Below are positions 40,904 to 49,361 of a stretch of 59,632 nucleotides of DNA, one piece after another; the first letter of the stretch is position 1, and every line of letters begins with the position of its first letter. Origin of the DNA: a virus; the IMG/VR virus record IMGVR_UViG_3300028831_000617, positions 1 through 59,632 of that record. One strand, 5' to 3'. A model generated the notes under the pieces. It did no database searches. It was not told where the DNA came from and saw nothing but the letters and a program-made list of their open reading frames with translations. Both the position numbers and the translations under genes were made by a program.

Positions 40904-41754
40904 ATAAAAAGTTGCAGCACATGCCGCTCGACTTCGCTCATTCCCTCCGGGTTCAGCTTGCGCACCTGGTCCAACTTGTCCCAGCCGAACGAATCCGGCT
41001 TATTGATGGCGTAGCGGAACCAGGCCATAAGGCGGTCGGCTTTTGGTAGCGCGGCCTTGTGCCAGGCCCAAGTGTCTGCGAGATAAACTTCTCCGGGTTG
41101 GCCGGAGATGGTCTCCGGGTTCAGCGCGTAGTCATGTCTTTGCGCTTGCTCCTGCGTAATTCGGTTTAAGAAGGCAAGTTTCGGAACATGCTGGTCAACC
41201 ATGTCCTCGTCGTGACTGTGTCTTACAAATAAGTGCTCCCCGCCCCGCTCCCCGCCGGTAGGACTCAGGAACACAAAGCAGGAGAGAAACCGAAACGTGT
41301 CATGGTCGCGGTGGAAGCCCTGCGTGGTCGTGGCCGCGTTGTTCGGGAAGCTCCACCAGAGGTTCATGGAGTAACACAGCGGCAACGCGCTCTCAAAGTA
41401 AGCCGAAGCAAGCGCCAGGATTCGTTCCTCCAGGCAGAGGTCGAACAAGGGTTTTATTCGCAGCGCGTCCGACGTGTCCAGGCAGGCGTGGGCGGCAGAG
41501 GAACGAAGATCGGGCAGCCGTTTGGGTATGCCGTCGCTCTGGGCCTTCACATGGGCGTTGTACATGTCCCGCTGAGAGGCGTCCCAAACGATTTGCGCTA
41601 CCACGTGCTTGGGCAGCGTCAGGGGCAGTTTGCACCAGCCGTTCACCTGTAACTCGCGCAGCAACTCGTCGTGCCCCTCAAAGAGCCAGAGCGAGGAGTT
41701 TGGAAACTTGAAGGCGGCGCGGGCGGCGTCGAATTGTTGCTTGCGGGGATTCAT
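40900..41754 (-). CDS. PhyH-like Fe(II)/2-oxoglutarate dioxygenase
   Basis: 284 residues. The double-stranded beta helix motifs are TTQGFHRDHDTFRFLSCFVF (HxD, about residue 145) and ADTWAWHKAALPKADRLMAW (distal His, about 229; nearby Arg for 2-oxoglutarate). It should hydroxylate a small molecule, lipid, sugar or peptide. It lies between glycosyltransferases, so the product may be a modified sugar or a hydroxylated acceptor. The start overlaps the triple-domain transferase stop (ATGA). Confidence 0.75.
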   Translation of the reverse strand: MNPRKQQFDAARAAFKFPNSSLWLFEGHDELLRELQVNGWCKLPLTLPKHVVAQIVWDASQRDMYNAHVKAQSDGIPKRLPDLRSSAAHACLDTSDALRIKPLFDLCLEERILALASAYFESALPLCYSMNLWWSFPNNAATTTQGFHRDHDTFRFLSCFVFLSPTGGERGGEHLFVRHSHDEDMVDQHVPKLAFLNRITQEQAQRHDYALNPETISGQPGEVYLADTWAWHKAALPKADRLMAWFRYAINKPDSFGWDKLDQVRKLNPEGMSEVERHVLQLFI

Positions 41755-44120
41755 TTGGCGCTCCACTCCTGGCAGATCGTGTTGTTCTCGTCAAAGAGGA
41801 TGGACTCCCCGGTTCTTTTAGCCCACTCAGAGAACAATCTTCGATTGTGCTTGTTGGCCAGCGCGGACGAGTTGATCCCCGGCCTCTGCCACGTCGCGTC
41901 GTGCATCACGTGGCCCACGTAACCAAGTTCGCACTCCGCCGGCCAGAGCAGTTGGAAGATGTTCACCGAGTCGCTTCTTATGCCGAAGCCCTGCCGAATC
42001 AAGCAACTGATGGCGAAATCCCACTCAGGAGCGCCCAGGATGAAATCCGGTATGCTGTCAAACCGTTCCCGCAACCAGCCGCATTGGAACGCGAACAGGT
42101 CACGACCGCAGTGATTGGTATGCAGCCTGACCCAATGCTCGCGCGGCGTTAAGGGTGGCGGTGGACGTTGAAACTCGCACCGGCGCATGGCCACCGCGCC
42201 GTACACGGAGACGTGGAATTTAAGGAACCCCGGCAGGTCCGGGTGCAGCATGTTGTCGTCGTTGGTGAAGAAAATAATGTCGTCCTCCCCAGCCTGCTGC
42301 ATGGCAAAGGAGAGCACGTCCTTCAAGTATGGCAAGGCCCTAGTGTCCCCGATGTCGAGCGCCGTTCTGGGATAATTCCACAGGTGGCAGGGAATGACGC
42401 CGTGATCCGCGTATAACGTATCCCAGGTCTGCCGGGCGTACTCCTTGCGCTTTCGTTCCTGCGGGTTGTTCTCCTCATGCCGCTCGCAGCAATGCAGCAG
42501 GAAGCGTTGCGGAGGCTTCGCTGGCTGGATGACTTCGTAGGTGGCCTGCGCCGGACCTCGAAACCGAATATCGTTGACCGCCAAGCACACGCAGCGCGGG
42601 TCCTCCGCCGCCTCCTGATAAGTAAGCCGGACATGCCGGTCGCAACGCACGTCACTGCCCAACCACGGCTTTGAGTTGGTCAACGCCACTACCGGAGTTG
42701 ACGTGGCCGCCGCAATGTGGAGGAGGGCGGTGTCAATCGTCACCACCACGTCGGCGGCTCGCAGCAAGGGCAGCAGGTCGTAAATTCGGTCCAGCTTCAA
42801 GGTGGCAACGTCCACGAACCAGGCGTCCTTGAAAAAGCTGCGCAGTTCCTCGTCCACGCGCTGGCCTTGCGGGAACGGTGAGGAGTGACTGTGCGTTACA
42901 TTTACGACGAAGATCGGCTGGTTTTCCTTTCGGCCAGAAAGGGCTTTGAGCTTCACGTCCCGCGCCCGCTCTTCGTTCACGGCGTCAAACACCGGCTTCC
43001 ACCGCGGGTCGTCGAACTTGTTTTGAAAGCCCGACACGCGCCAGGACTCACGGTTCCAACTGGAAGTCTTGCGCTCCTGCACCCAGTCCGGCGCCCAGAT
43101 TTGGGAGACAATGACGTGCTTGAACCTGGACTGCGCCACCATGATTGCGCGCCTGAGTTCTTCGTTGCTGCCGTCAAAAATAAACGGGGTCACGTAGGAA
43201 ACTCCTTCCAAGATGGAGGCGAACTGGCGGGCGACCATGAAGTGGGGTTTCTTGTACGAGCGTGAAATGTGAAGCGCCACCGGCAGGATGTTACAAACGT
43301 CACCGAGCCTGCCTAATTCAACGATGCACACGTCGTCCTGTTCCACCTGTGTCATGCGCCCAAGGTAGTCTTTGATCATCGGTTCGCAATCCAGCGGTTT
43401 CACCTTCAGTTCGATGTTGCCGGTCGGCACCTTCTTGGAGCGGACCTGCGCGGCCACGTCGGCGGCGATGCGATCGTACCCGGTCGTCTTGCCGGGTTGA
43501 TCGAATCCGTAGCCGGAAATGTGGGGCGCGCCGTTGTTCCAGCCGTAGAGAAATGTTATCTGCTCCGGTCTGAGATTTACGCGCGCGCCCCGGCACTTCG
43601 CGGTGATCTTGCTGATGATGCTGCGGTCCTCGCCGCAGGAGACGCCCGGGTATCCACCGACTTCACTCCACGCCCTCTTGGTGAAGCAAAACGTGTTCGG
43701 GCTACCGATGGCGATGCTGCGTATCGCGCCTTTCTCCATGACGAACATTTTGGAGAACCACAACCAATCGAAGTCGGGCTTGAACTCGCGGGCGATGAGG
43801 CGGAGGTGGCCCGGGCTGATGAGGCCGTCGTCGTCCAGTGTCAAAATAATCGAGCCTTCAGGCGCAAGCTCGATGGCGGCGTTGCGTGCCTCTCCAAGAG
43901 TTTTTGGCCGGGTGTCGCAGTTGTGGAATTTTACCCAGAGCGGCTTTGTCTCCGGCGTGAAAAGCTTCGACGCAGAGAGGCACTGTTGTGGGAAGGTGTT
44001 GTACACGATGAGGCCACTCGGCCCTTCGTAGTCCTGCGCCAGGAACGCGCCCATAGCCTGCTCCAAGAGGGCGGTGCGCGCGTACGTGACGGTGACGCAG
44101 GTGATGTGCGGGAGGGTCAT
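41751..44120 (-). CDS. Three-domain glycosyltransferase (GT2 - GT9-like - GT-A), 789 aa
   Basis: Domain 1 (1-240): HITCVTVTYARTALLEQAMG and IILTLDDDGLISPGHL (DDD at about 95), a GT2 fold. Domain 2 (about 270-560): ELGRLGDVCNILPVALHISR and VVTIDTALLHIAAATSTPVV, the pattern of GT9 heptosyltransferases. Domain 3 (about 570-789): IIFFTNDDNMLHPDLPGFLK, another GT-A fold with DDN. The three activities in one chain could build a short glycan stepwise. The ATG at 44120 overlaps the ubiquitin-like gene's stop; a 31-residue longer frame lies inside that gene. Confidence 0.8.
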   Translation of the reverse strand: MTLPHITCVTVTYARTALLEQAMGAFLAQDYEGPSGLIVYNTFPQQCLSASKLFTPETKPLWVKFHNCDTRPKTLGEARNAAIELAPEGSIILTLDDDGLISPGHLRLIAREFKPDFDWLWFSKMFVMEKGAIRSIAIGSPNTFCFTKRAWSEVGGYPGVSCGEDRSIISKITAKCRGARVNLRPEQITFLYGWNNGAPHISGYGFDQPGKTTGYDRIAADVAAQVRSKKVPTGNIELKVKPLDCEPMIKDYLGRMTQVEQDDVCIVELGRLGDVCNILPVALHISRSYKKPHFMVARQFASILEGVSYVTPFIFDGSNEELRRAIMVAQSRFKHVIVSQIWAPDWVQERKTSSWNRESWRVSGFQNKFDDPRWKPVFDAVNEERARDVKLKALSGRKENQPIFVVNVTHSHSSPFPQGQRVDEELRSFFKDAWFVDVATLKLDRIYDLLPLLRAADVVVTIDTALLHIAAATSTPVVALTNSKPWLGSDVRCDRHVRLTYQEAAEDPRCVCLAVNDIRFRGPAQATYEVIQPAKPPQRFLLHCCERHEENNPQERKRKEYARQTWDTLYADHGVIPCHLWNYPRTALDIGDTRALPYLKDVLSFAMQQAGEDDIIFFTNDDNMLHPDLPGFLKFHVSVYGAVAMRRCEFQRPPPPLTPREHWVRLHTNHCGRDLFAFQCGWLRERFDSIPDFILGAPEWDFAISCLIRQGFGIRSDSVNIFQLLWPAECELGYVGHVMHDATWQRPGINSSALANKHNRRLFSEWAKRTGESILFDENNTICQEWSAK

Positions 44121-44599
44121 GCCCTTGAAGTGTCCATTATGTCGAACATCATTCCCTTTTTCACGCGCACTCGGTCTCCCGGACTCAGCGTCCCTTGGTA
44201 ATCGTGCGGCCAACCGTGGCAGTAAGTGCAGGTATAAATAAAGTCGGCGCGTTTTTTGGCAAGAGCGGCAATCTGTTCGTAGGTGATGAAACCGGAATCA
44301 GCCTTTACCTTTTTACCATTCACTACGATTTCAACCTCAATTTCCTGGTGGACGCTTCCGTTATTGGCCGCGTTCTCCATTGCCTCGTCAAGCAGATCGG
44401 TCAGCGGCGTTGACCCATCCTCTTTTTCTTTCGTCAACTCCCGCGCCACGTCTTCCGCGAATCCAGCCGGATTTATGATGTCGAGTCCATTGCGCTCCGC
44501 GTCGGCAAAAGCGAGCGTATCCACGCCAATGCTGATCGTCAAAACTCCGCCTTCGACTACACAGCACAGCGGTTGATCTTTTGGCAAAACTCGTTTCAT
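44117..44599 (-). CDS. Candidate ubiquitin-like (beta-grasp) protein, 160 aa
   Basis: The N-terminal ~80 residues contain LTISIGVDTLAFADAERNGL and EDGSTPLTDLLDEAMENAA, a domain also seen in other phages. Residues ~88-160 (EVEIVVNGKKVKADSGFITY, EQIAALAKK, YTCTYCHGW, GTLSPGDRVRVKKGMMFDIM) look like the beta-grasp fold of prokaryotic multiubiquitin-type proteins, ending MDTSRA, without a diglycine. No E1, E2 or JAB partner is visible here. The fold call is inference by eye. Confidence 0.55.
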   Translation of the reverse strand: MKRVLPKDQPLCCVVEGGVLTISIGVDTLAFADAERNGLDIINPAGFAEDVARELTKEKEDGSTPLTDLLDEAMENAANNGSVHQEIEVEIVVNGKKVKADSGFITYEQIAALAKKRADFIYTCTYCHGWPHDYQGTLSPGDRVRVKKGMMFDIMDTSRA

Positions 44600-45126
44600 C
44601 GCGGGTACTCCGGTTGTGTTTTGAGAACGAAAATGTTTGTGAAATCCTGCGCTGAAATCCACTTCAAAAGCTCTCCGCTCGTCGCACTGAACATCATCAC
44701 GCCTTGGAACGGAGGACCAGGCTTACGCTCGCCATTAAAATTAAACTCATTGGTCCAGCCGTCCCATTCGGCGATCATGCCGAGATAAACACCGAGGAAG
44801 TTCGTGCCGTCCCGCTTCTGGACCTTGACCGCGAGTGGTGTCATCTCCGTGCCGCCGGGCCACAGAACTGCCTGATTGGTTGAGACTGTCTGCTTTGGTG
44901 GTCCGAGCTTCTCCGCGGACCTCTCCCGACGCTGCTCAACCGCGTCTTTGCTCCAATACCAAGTGAGCTTTGGGAATGCGCGGTTGTAGCTGACGATGGT
45001 CCAGCCCGAGAGCAGAGCCAAGGCGCAGACACTAGTAATTACGATTCGCTTTTTCATAGTTTTGTTTTGACGGCGTGCCGCTCGTTGATCTTTCGACGAA
45101 TGTCTTCCCATCTGGGGCAGGCTCAT
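44596..45126 (-). CDS. Membrane-anchored hypothetical protein, 176 aa
   Basis: A basic N-terminus (KDQRAARRQNKTMKKR) is followed by a single transmembrane segment (IVITSVCALALLSGWTIVSY) and a soluble beta-rich part (GVYLGMIAEWDGWTNEFNFN). It should sit in the inner membrane facing the periplasm. The start at 45126 overlaps the preceding stop (ATGA); the ATG at 45057 is an alternative. Confidence 0.6.
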   Translation of the reverse strand: MSLPQMGRHSSKDQRAARRQNKTMKKRIVITSVCALALLSGWTIVSYNRAFPKLTWYWSKDAVEQRRERSAEKLGPPKQTVSTNQAVLWPGGTEMTPLAVKVQKRDGTNFLGVYLGMIAEWDGWTNEFNFNGERKPGPPFQGVMMFSATSGELLKWISAQDFTNIFVLKTQPEYPR

Positions 45127-45461
45127 GCCGTGGCTGGTGCTGGCAGGCGCATCAATGAGCCGCCCTTTTCGTAATGCTCTAGCAGCCAGGGACGGTCTTT
45201 CTCCGGTTGGGTATTGATGAACTCAATCGCCTTCATCGGTTCGGGCCGGAAGAAAATGACGTGCGGAGTTTGGTCGTCGTTCTGTGGGCCAGTGAAAAAG
45301 TTGGATTCGGCCATTCCAGAACACCCCTCAACTCGCGCTCGTGGAGTGGTTTCATCCTTGACACGACAGCGGATAGTAAACGGAGTCACGCCTTCGTTTT
45401 CATGCAACGCGATGGTGACGCCACCGCAGTCGGGGCAGGTGTAGTGGTTCCACTTCTTCAT
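45123..45461 (-). CDS. Conserved phage zinc-ribbon protein, 112 aa
   Basis: MKKWNHYTCPDCGGVTIALH and GVTPFTIRCR with a later GCSG supply the Cys residues of a zinc ribbon typical of a small protein found in many tailed phages. The C-terminal part (EFINTQPEKDRPWLLEHYEK) is helical. Function unknown. Start fixed by ATGA overlap. Confidence 0.7.
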   Translation of the reverse strand: MKKWNHYTCPDCGGVTIALHENEGVTPFTIRCRVKDETTPRARVEGCSGMAESNFFTGPQNDDQTPHVIFFRPEPMKAIEFINTQPEKDRPWLLEHYEKGGSLMRLPAPATA

Positions 45462-45679
45462 GCGTCCTTTCTGAACTTCCAATACCCGCCCGCCGGCCCG
45501 CCTTTGGTGAACGTGAGTGTGCCGGTGTCGCCCGCCTCGGCCTTCATGTCGCCGCAGCCGTACATGAGGATGTGGCCCTCGCCAAGCTCGTCCACCAACA
45601 ACATGGCGGAAGGCTGCAAGTCGGACTTCAAGACAGTCGCCTTGCGCGTGGTCCCGTAGGGGTGGGTGACGGTGGTCAT
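45458..45679 (-). CDS. Small beta-rich phage protein, 73 aa
   Basis: Short beta-hairpin-rich sequence (ATVLKSDLQPSAMLLVDELG, GTLTFTKGGPAGGYWKF). Likely a small barrel. No family recognised. Confidence 0.55.
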   Translation of the reverse strand: MTTVTHPYGTTRKATVLKSDLQPSAMLLVDELGEGHILMYGCGDMKAEAGDTGTLTFTKGGPAGGYWKFRKDA

Positions 45680-45683
45680 TGGT

Positions 45684-45953
45684 TCAAACTCCCAATTCTT
45701 CGCGCTCCTTGGCCGTCAGCTTTGAAATTGCCTGCTTCCTGATCTTTGCGGCGGTTCGGGCCTCTTTGTCTTGCTGCAAGCGCTCCAAGTCTTTGACTTT
45801 ATGCGCTCGCCACCACTCGCAAGCCCAAGACGGGACCTCGCCGCGCCGCTCAAGCTCCCGGCAGCGGTCGCACGCAAGGCGGGTCATTACGTTATGGAAG
45901 CGTTCCTCACGCTCCAAATCTTCTCTGCTTGGTCCTCCGTCGGTGCAGGGCAT
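45684..45953 (-). CDS. Small conserved 'MPCTDGG' phage protein, 89 aa
   Basis: MPCTDGGPSREDLEREERFH and LACDRCRELERRGEVPSWAC followed by EWWRAHKVKD are typical of a small conserved phage protein. The Cys residues could bind zinc. It follows the XRE repressor by 3 nt, so it is in the same transcript. Confidence 0.65.
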   Translation of the reverse strand: MPCTDGGPSREDLEREERFHNVMTRLACDRCRELERRGEVPSWACEWWRAHKVKDLERLQQDKEARTAAKIRKQAISKLTAKEREELGV

Positions 45954-45956
45954 AAT

Positions 45957-46157
45957 TTATTTCGCCAGAAGTTGCTCGTACGCCTCCACCATGCTGTGCC
46001 GCCAGCGCCGCTTGCCAGACTCAAGCTGCGAGAGGTAGGCCAAACTGATTTGGAGTTTGTAGGCCATGTGTTTGAGGGTCTTGCCGCGCTTAACCCGGCG
46101 CGATTTCAATGCCTGGCCGGTCTCAAAATCGGAGTTGGCGGGCTCGGTCTTTTTCAT
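45957..46157 (-). CDS. XRE-family repressor, 66 aa
   Basis: A minimal Cro/CI-type helix-turn-helix: LKSRRVKRGKTLKHMAYKLQ then ISLAYLSQLESGKRRW are helices 1-4 of the XRE fold, with nothing else attached. It is the first gene of the leftward operon that continues into the glycosyltransferase island. A perfect 19-bp palindrome overlaps its promoter, and the same sequence occurs at two other promoters, so it very likely represses itself and those operons. The start codon is 9 nt past the -10. Confidence 0.85.
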   Translation of the reverse strand: MKKTEPANSDFETGQALKSRRVKRGKTLKHMAYKLQISLAYLSQLESGKRRWRHSMVEAYEQLLAK

Positions 46158-46166
46158 CCGCCATTA

Positions 46167-46195
46167 CGTTTAGCAGATAGCTAAACGGTTGTCAA
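46167..46195 (-). promoter_or_regulatory. Promoter with palindromic operator (site C), autoregulatory
   Basis: On the minus strand TTGACA (plus 46190-46195), 17-bp spacer, TAAACG (plus 46167-46172). The palindrome GTTTAGCTATCTGCTAAAC (46168-46186) covers the spacer and -10. The HAD gene ends inside it: its TAG is part of the GTTTAG half-site. Identical in all 19 bases to site A. Confidence 0.8.
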
Positions 46196-46549
46196 CCGGC
46201 GTTTGAGAATCTTTGAAGATTTCTTTTTTGGCTCCGTGAGGAGGATTCCTTCATTGGGAACGACGCCGACGGCACGGTCGTCGTAGAGCCGGATCATCTT
46301 GTGGTCCTTTTCGGTCGTAACCTCCAATGGCGGGAGGTCATTATCTTCCAGCCAGTCCTTGACCAGATCAATTCCTTCCTGCGTGTCGGCGCGGGCGGTG
46401 ACAATGCGAACCTCGTCTCCTTTGTCCAAGTGGTCGCGCAGGAGCTTCATCATACGCGGCACGGGCTTGCCGATTTCTCCGCGCTCGTACTCTGGCCCGT
46501 CGTTTTTGGCAAGGGTGCCGTCGCAATCGAAGCCATACCAGCCGCCCAT
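46181..46549 (-). CDS. HAD-superfamily phosphatase, 122 aa
   Basis: WYGFDCDGTLAKN is the nucleophile motif (DxDGT), EVRIVTARADTQEGIDLVKD motif II, and KDHKMIRLYDDRAVGVVPNE the Lys plus acidic motif. The cap-less form of this size is typical of phage proteins acting on nucleotide or polynucleotide phosphates; the substrate is unknown. Its 3' end contains promoter/operator site C. Confidence 0.8.
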   Translation of the reverse strand: MGGWYGFDCDGTLAKNDGPEYERGEIGKPVPRMMKLLRDHLDKGDEVRIVTARADTQEGIDLVKDWLEDNDLPPLEVTTEKDHKMIRLYDDRAVGVVPNEGILLTEPKKKSSKILKRRLTTV

Positions 46550-46553
46550 ACGA

Positions 46554-49361
46554 TTACGCGCTCGTAATAATCAACTCGTACCCGAGCGCAATGTCCCCGT
46601 CGTTGAGCGTCGTGTCGTCCGCACACCAAATTGACCAGCTTCCGTTTGGACCGAGGCCGTTGAACACCGACAATGTGGTGCCATGCGGCCGGGCAGGTCC
46701 GGGGGCTGGCAATTCCGCGTAAGGCCCATACGTGGTCGGCGCATACGTTCCTGGCGTGATTAACCCGCTGTCAGGCAGAGCGCCGCCCGTGTCGTCGAAC
46801 GTAATATCAATGTTCGATACCGCGTTGCTGCCGCCGCAGTTGGCCATCAAGGCCACGGTCGTTCCGTCCGGCCCACGGAGGACCATGATGATGTCGTCCG
46901 GGTTCGTATGCGTTAAGCCATAAATCTTCACCACCACCTTCGTTATCAGTCCGGTAAGGCCGGAGAAGTGTTGCACGGATGGAAACGGCGTCGCCGGTGC
47001 GGGCTGTGCGCCGGTGCGGTCGTTGATAACGATGTCCTGCGTGTTGTTGCTGCCGGTGCAGTCCAGCGCAGCCTCCGCGTCAGCCTTCGCAATGGCAAGC
47101 GCCTCCGCGTCAGCCTCGCCCTGCGAGTTTAAGCTCGTTACTGTGGCCGATTTCGTCACGCTCTGCCCGAATGAACCAACCGGACAAGTGGCGGTGTACT
47201 GCTGCGTGGACGAAAACTGCTGACGGCAGCTTAACTGTGGCTGTGCAATGGCAAGGGCGGCGGCAACCGCCTGGTTATCCGCGTCAGCTTGCGACACTTC
47301 GCTTTCAGCGGACGCAGTGGCGCATATCTGGGCGGGAGCCGGGGCCAGGAGCTTGATCTCTGAGATGGGAGCCGCGAACGCCGTAAAGCGGAAGTATGTG
47401 TACTTGGTTGCGCCAGCGACGAGGAACAACTTCGTCTCCCCGTCGTAAAAGTTAATCGCCTGGTGCGAGTTCAAGGTGTCCCACGTCATGCCGTCTTCGG
47501 AGCCGTCGAAGTCCCATGAGGCCACGGCGCCCGCTTGGTCGGACTTTAAGGAGTAACCCCCCACGAGCGTTGCGGCGTCAAAGATCGCCGTGTACGTGGA
47601 GCCGACAACCCCGTCACTCGCCGGCGTAAGCTGCGTTGTGGGTGCGTTAACCTGGGAGGCTCCGCAGGAAGCGCAGGCGGTTTTGGTACTCTTGTACAAC
47701 CGGGGCGGCTGGAAACCCGCTTCAATATCTGGGAGCGGGTTTGGGTCCTGCATCTGCGCCGGCGGCGGTTCCTCTAAGCAGCCGTAGCCGTCGCAGTTGT
47801 AGCCGTAAGCGTAGCCGTAACCCAAGAACGTTCTTCCGGGGCCGCAGCGCGGCGGCACGTATTGCACGTTCTCAGCGTCAAAGTCATCCAGGAAGAGCGT
47901 AATCAGGTCCGTCGTGTCTTCAAATTTGATTTGATCGAGGAAGCTGATGCCGCCGCGGGTAATCTGCTGGATGGAGATGTAAACGTCCGCGTCCATCGGT
48001 GCGGTGAAGGAGAAGGCGTAGTCGGTCAACGGGGATGCGGAGGGCAGCGTCACCGACTGGTTCAGCAGGTAAACCGGGTTTCCACCGCTCAGGTAGAACA
48101 CGCGCAGCGCGGTCTGCAAAACCAGATTTGGCGGGATGAACTGCCCGCCCGCCAGCTTGGCCGTGAGCCGGTACGTGTGCCCGGATTTGAGGCTGATGGG
48201 GTTCTTTAACGTCAGGGAGGTGTTGTCCGGCTGAGTTAGGAATGGCAGGTCCCATAGTTCGACGTACAACCCGTTCCCGGGCAGGAAATCAAAAAAGCCG
48301 TTCCCCAGGAGGTTGAACCAGCTGGTGCCGCCAACGCAATCCCAGTTCAGGAAGGCGTTGTAACGCAGCGCCCCTTGCGCCACCATGACATCTCCTTCTG
48401 GCGTGCAGTTCCCGGCGCAGATGTAGCCTTTCAATCCCGACAGCCAACCAAGGGCTTCGTCCGCGTTGCTCGGCAGGGCGTTGATGAAGAATCCCCCGGT
48501 CGTCAAAGCCTCTAAGAAGTTGAACCCCTTTCCCTGCGCGCGCAGGCCAAAGCAAATCACGATGCCGCCCTGCGACTTGAAATCGTCCAGCAAGGCAATG
48601 GGGTTGTTCTGGTCGGAGTAGGAAGGCGTGGTGTCCTCGCCGTCCGAAAACAAGACCAGCACGCGCTCGCCCACAGTCACGGAATTTAACTGCGCGATGC
48701 CTTCTTTGAGCGCGTCGTAGAACGAAGTCTGCTGCTGCGTCTGCGGGATGGGAGCAACGAGCGCAGCGACGGAGTTCTTGTCGCTGGTGGGCGGAGCTTC
48801 AATCGTCACTTCTGCGGCGTTGAAATGCAGCAACCCAACAAGGTCTTTCTTCGTGTTCACCTCGGAGATGAACTGCGTGGCGGCGGTCTTGGAGAATTTC
48901 AACTTGGTTCCCTGCGCCCCGGAGAACGTAAGCGACATGCTCCGGCTCGTGTCCAGAAGGACCATCATGGCCACATGGCGCTCGTCGCAGCACGTCGAGC
49001 CCAGGACGGTCAACTCCGCGTTGGCCACGTCACCTTTGTATGTAGCCGAAATCTGCGTTTCGCCCTGCGACAGCCCGGTCGCGTTACCAGAGGTAGCCCC
49101 GACGAGGGCTATGTTCGGATCGCCGCTCGTGAAAATGCTCTGCGAGGTAACGTCGGTTTCCTGGCCGCGGGATACGAGGACGGCGCGGAACTGCACAGAC
49201 CCAAGCGGACAGGCCAGCGCCACGGCGGGCTTGATGATGAGCATGGGGGCGGTGGGGCACAGATCGGGATTCGCGATTCTGAAGGCGTCATCTTGGCAAC
49301 GCGGGTCCGGCGGTGGAACCACATTTACGCAGTCATTGGTGGCGATGTTCCCGAAGTTCAT
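46554..49361 (-). CDS. vWA-domain virion/adhesion protein, 935 aa
   Basis: An Ig-like (Big2-type) domain (about 45-115) precedes a von Willebrand A domain (about 125-310) with an intact MIDAS start MMVLLDTSRSMSLTFSGAQG (DxSxS). Then come beta-rich domains, two Ala-rich SQADAD-type repeats (EVSQADADNQAVAAAL and a second ending ALDC), and a C-terminal proprotein-convertase-P-like domain (VVVKIYGLTHTNPDD, SWSIWCADDTTLNDGD). Such architecture suits a receptor-binding protein. The gene starts in a TGATG overlap with 49361-51046, which carries the same repeat type. Confidence 0.75.
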   Translation of the reverse strand: MNFGNIATNDCVNVVPPPDPRCQDDAFRIANPDLCPTAPMLIIKPAVALACPLGSVQFRAVLVSRGQETDVTSQSIFTSGDPNIALVGATSGNATGLSQGETQISATYKGDVANAELTVLGSTCCDERHVAMMVLLDTSRSMSLTFSGAQGTKLKFSKTAATQFISEVNTKKDLVGLLHFNAAEVTIEAPPTSDKNSVAALVAPIPQTQQQTSFYDALKEGIAQLNSVTVGERVLVLFSDGEDTTPSYSDQNNPIALLDDFKSQGGIVICFGLRAQGKGFNFLEALTTGGFFINALPSNADEALGWLSGLKGYICAGNCTPEGDVMVAQGALRYNAFLNWDCVGGTSWFNLLGNGFFDFLPGNGLYVELWDLPFLTQPDNTSLTLKNPISLKSGHTYRLTAKLAGGQFIPPNLVLQTALRVFYLSGGNPVYLLNQSVTLPSASPLTDYAFSFTAPMDADVYISIQQITRGGISFLDQIKFEDTTDLITLFLDDFDAENVQYVPPRCGPGRTFLGYGYAYGYNCDGYGCLEEPPPAQMQDPNPLPDIEAGFQPPRLYKSTKTACASCGASQVNAPTTQLTPASDGVVGSTYTAIFDAATLVGGYSLKSDQAGAVASWDFDGSEDGMTWDTLNSHQAINFYDGETKLFLVAGATKYTYFRFTAFAAPISEIKLLAPAPAQICATASAESEVSQADADNQAVAAALAIAQPQLSCRQQFSSTQQYTATCPVGSFGQSVTKSATVTSLNSQGEADAEALAIAKADAEAALDCTGSNNTQDIVINDRTGAQPAPATPFPSVQHFSGLTGLITKVVVKIYGLTHTNPDDIIMVLRGPDGTTVALMANCGGSNAVSNIDITFDDTGGALPDSGLITPGTYAPTTYGPYAELPAPGPARPHGTTLSVFNGLGPNGSWSIWCADDTTLNDGDIALGYELIITSA

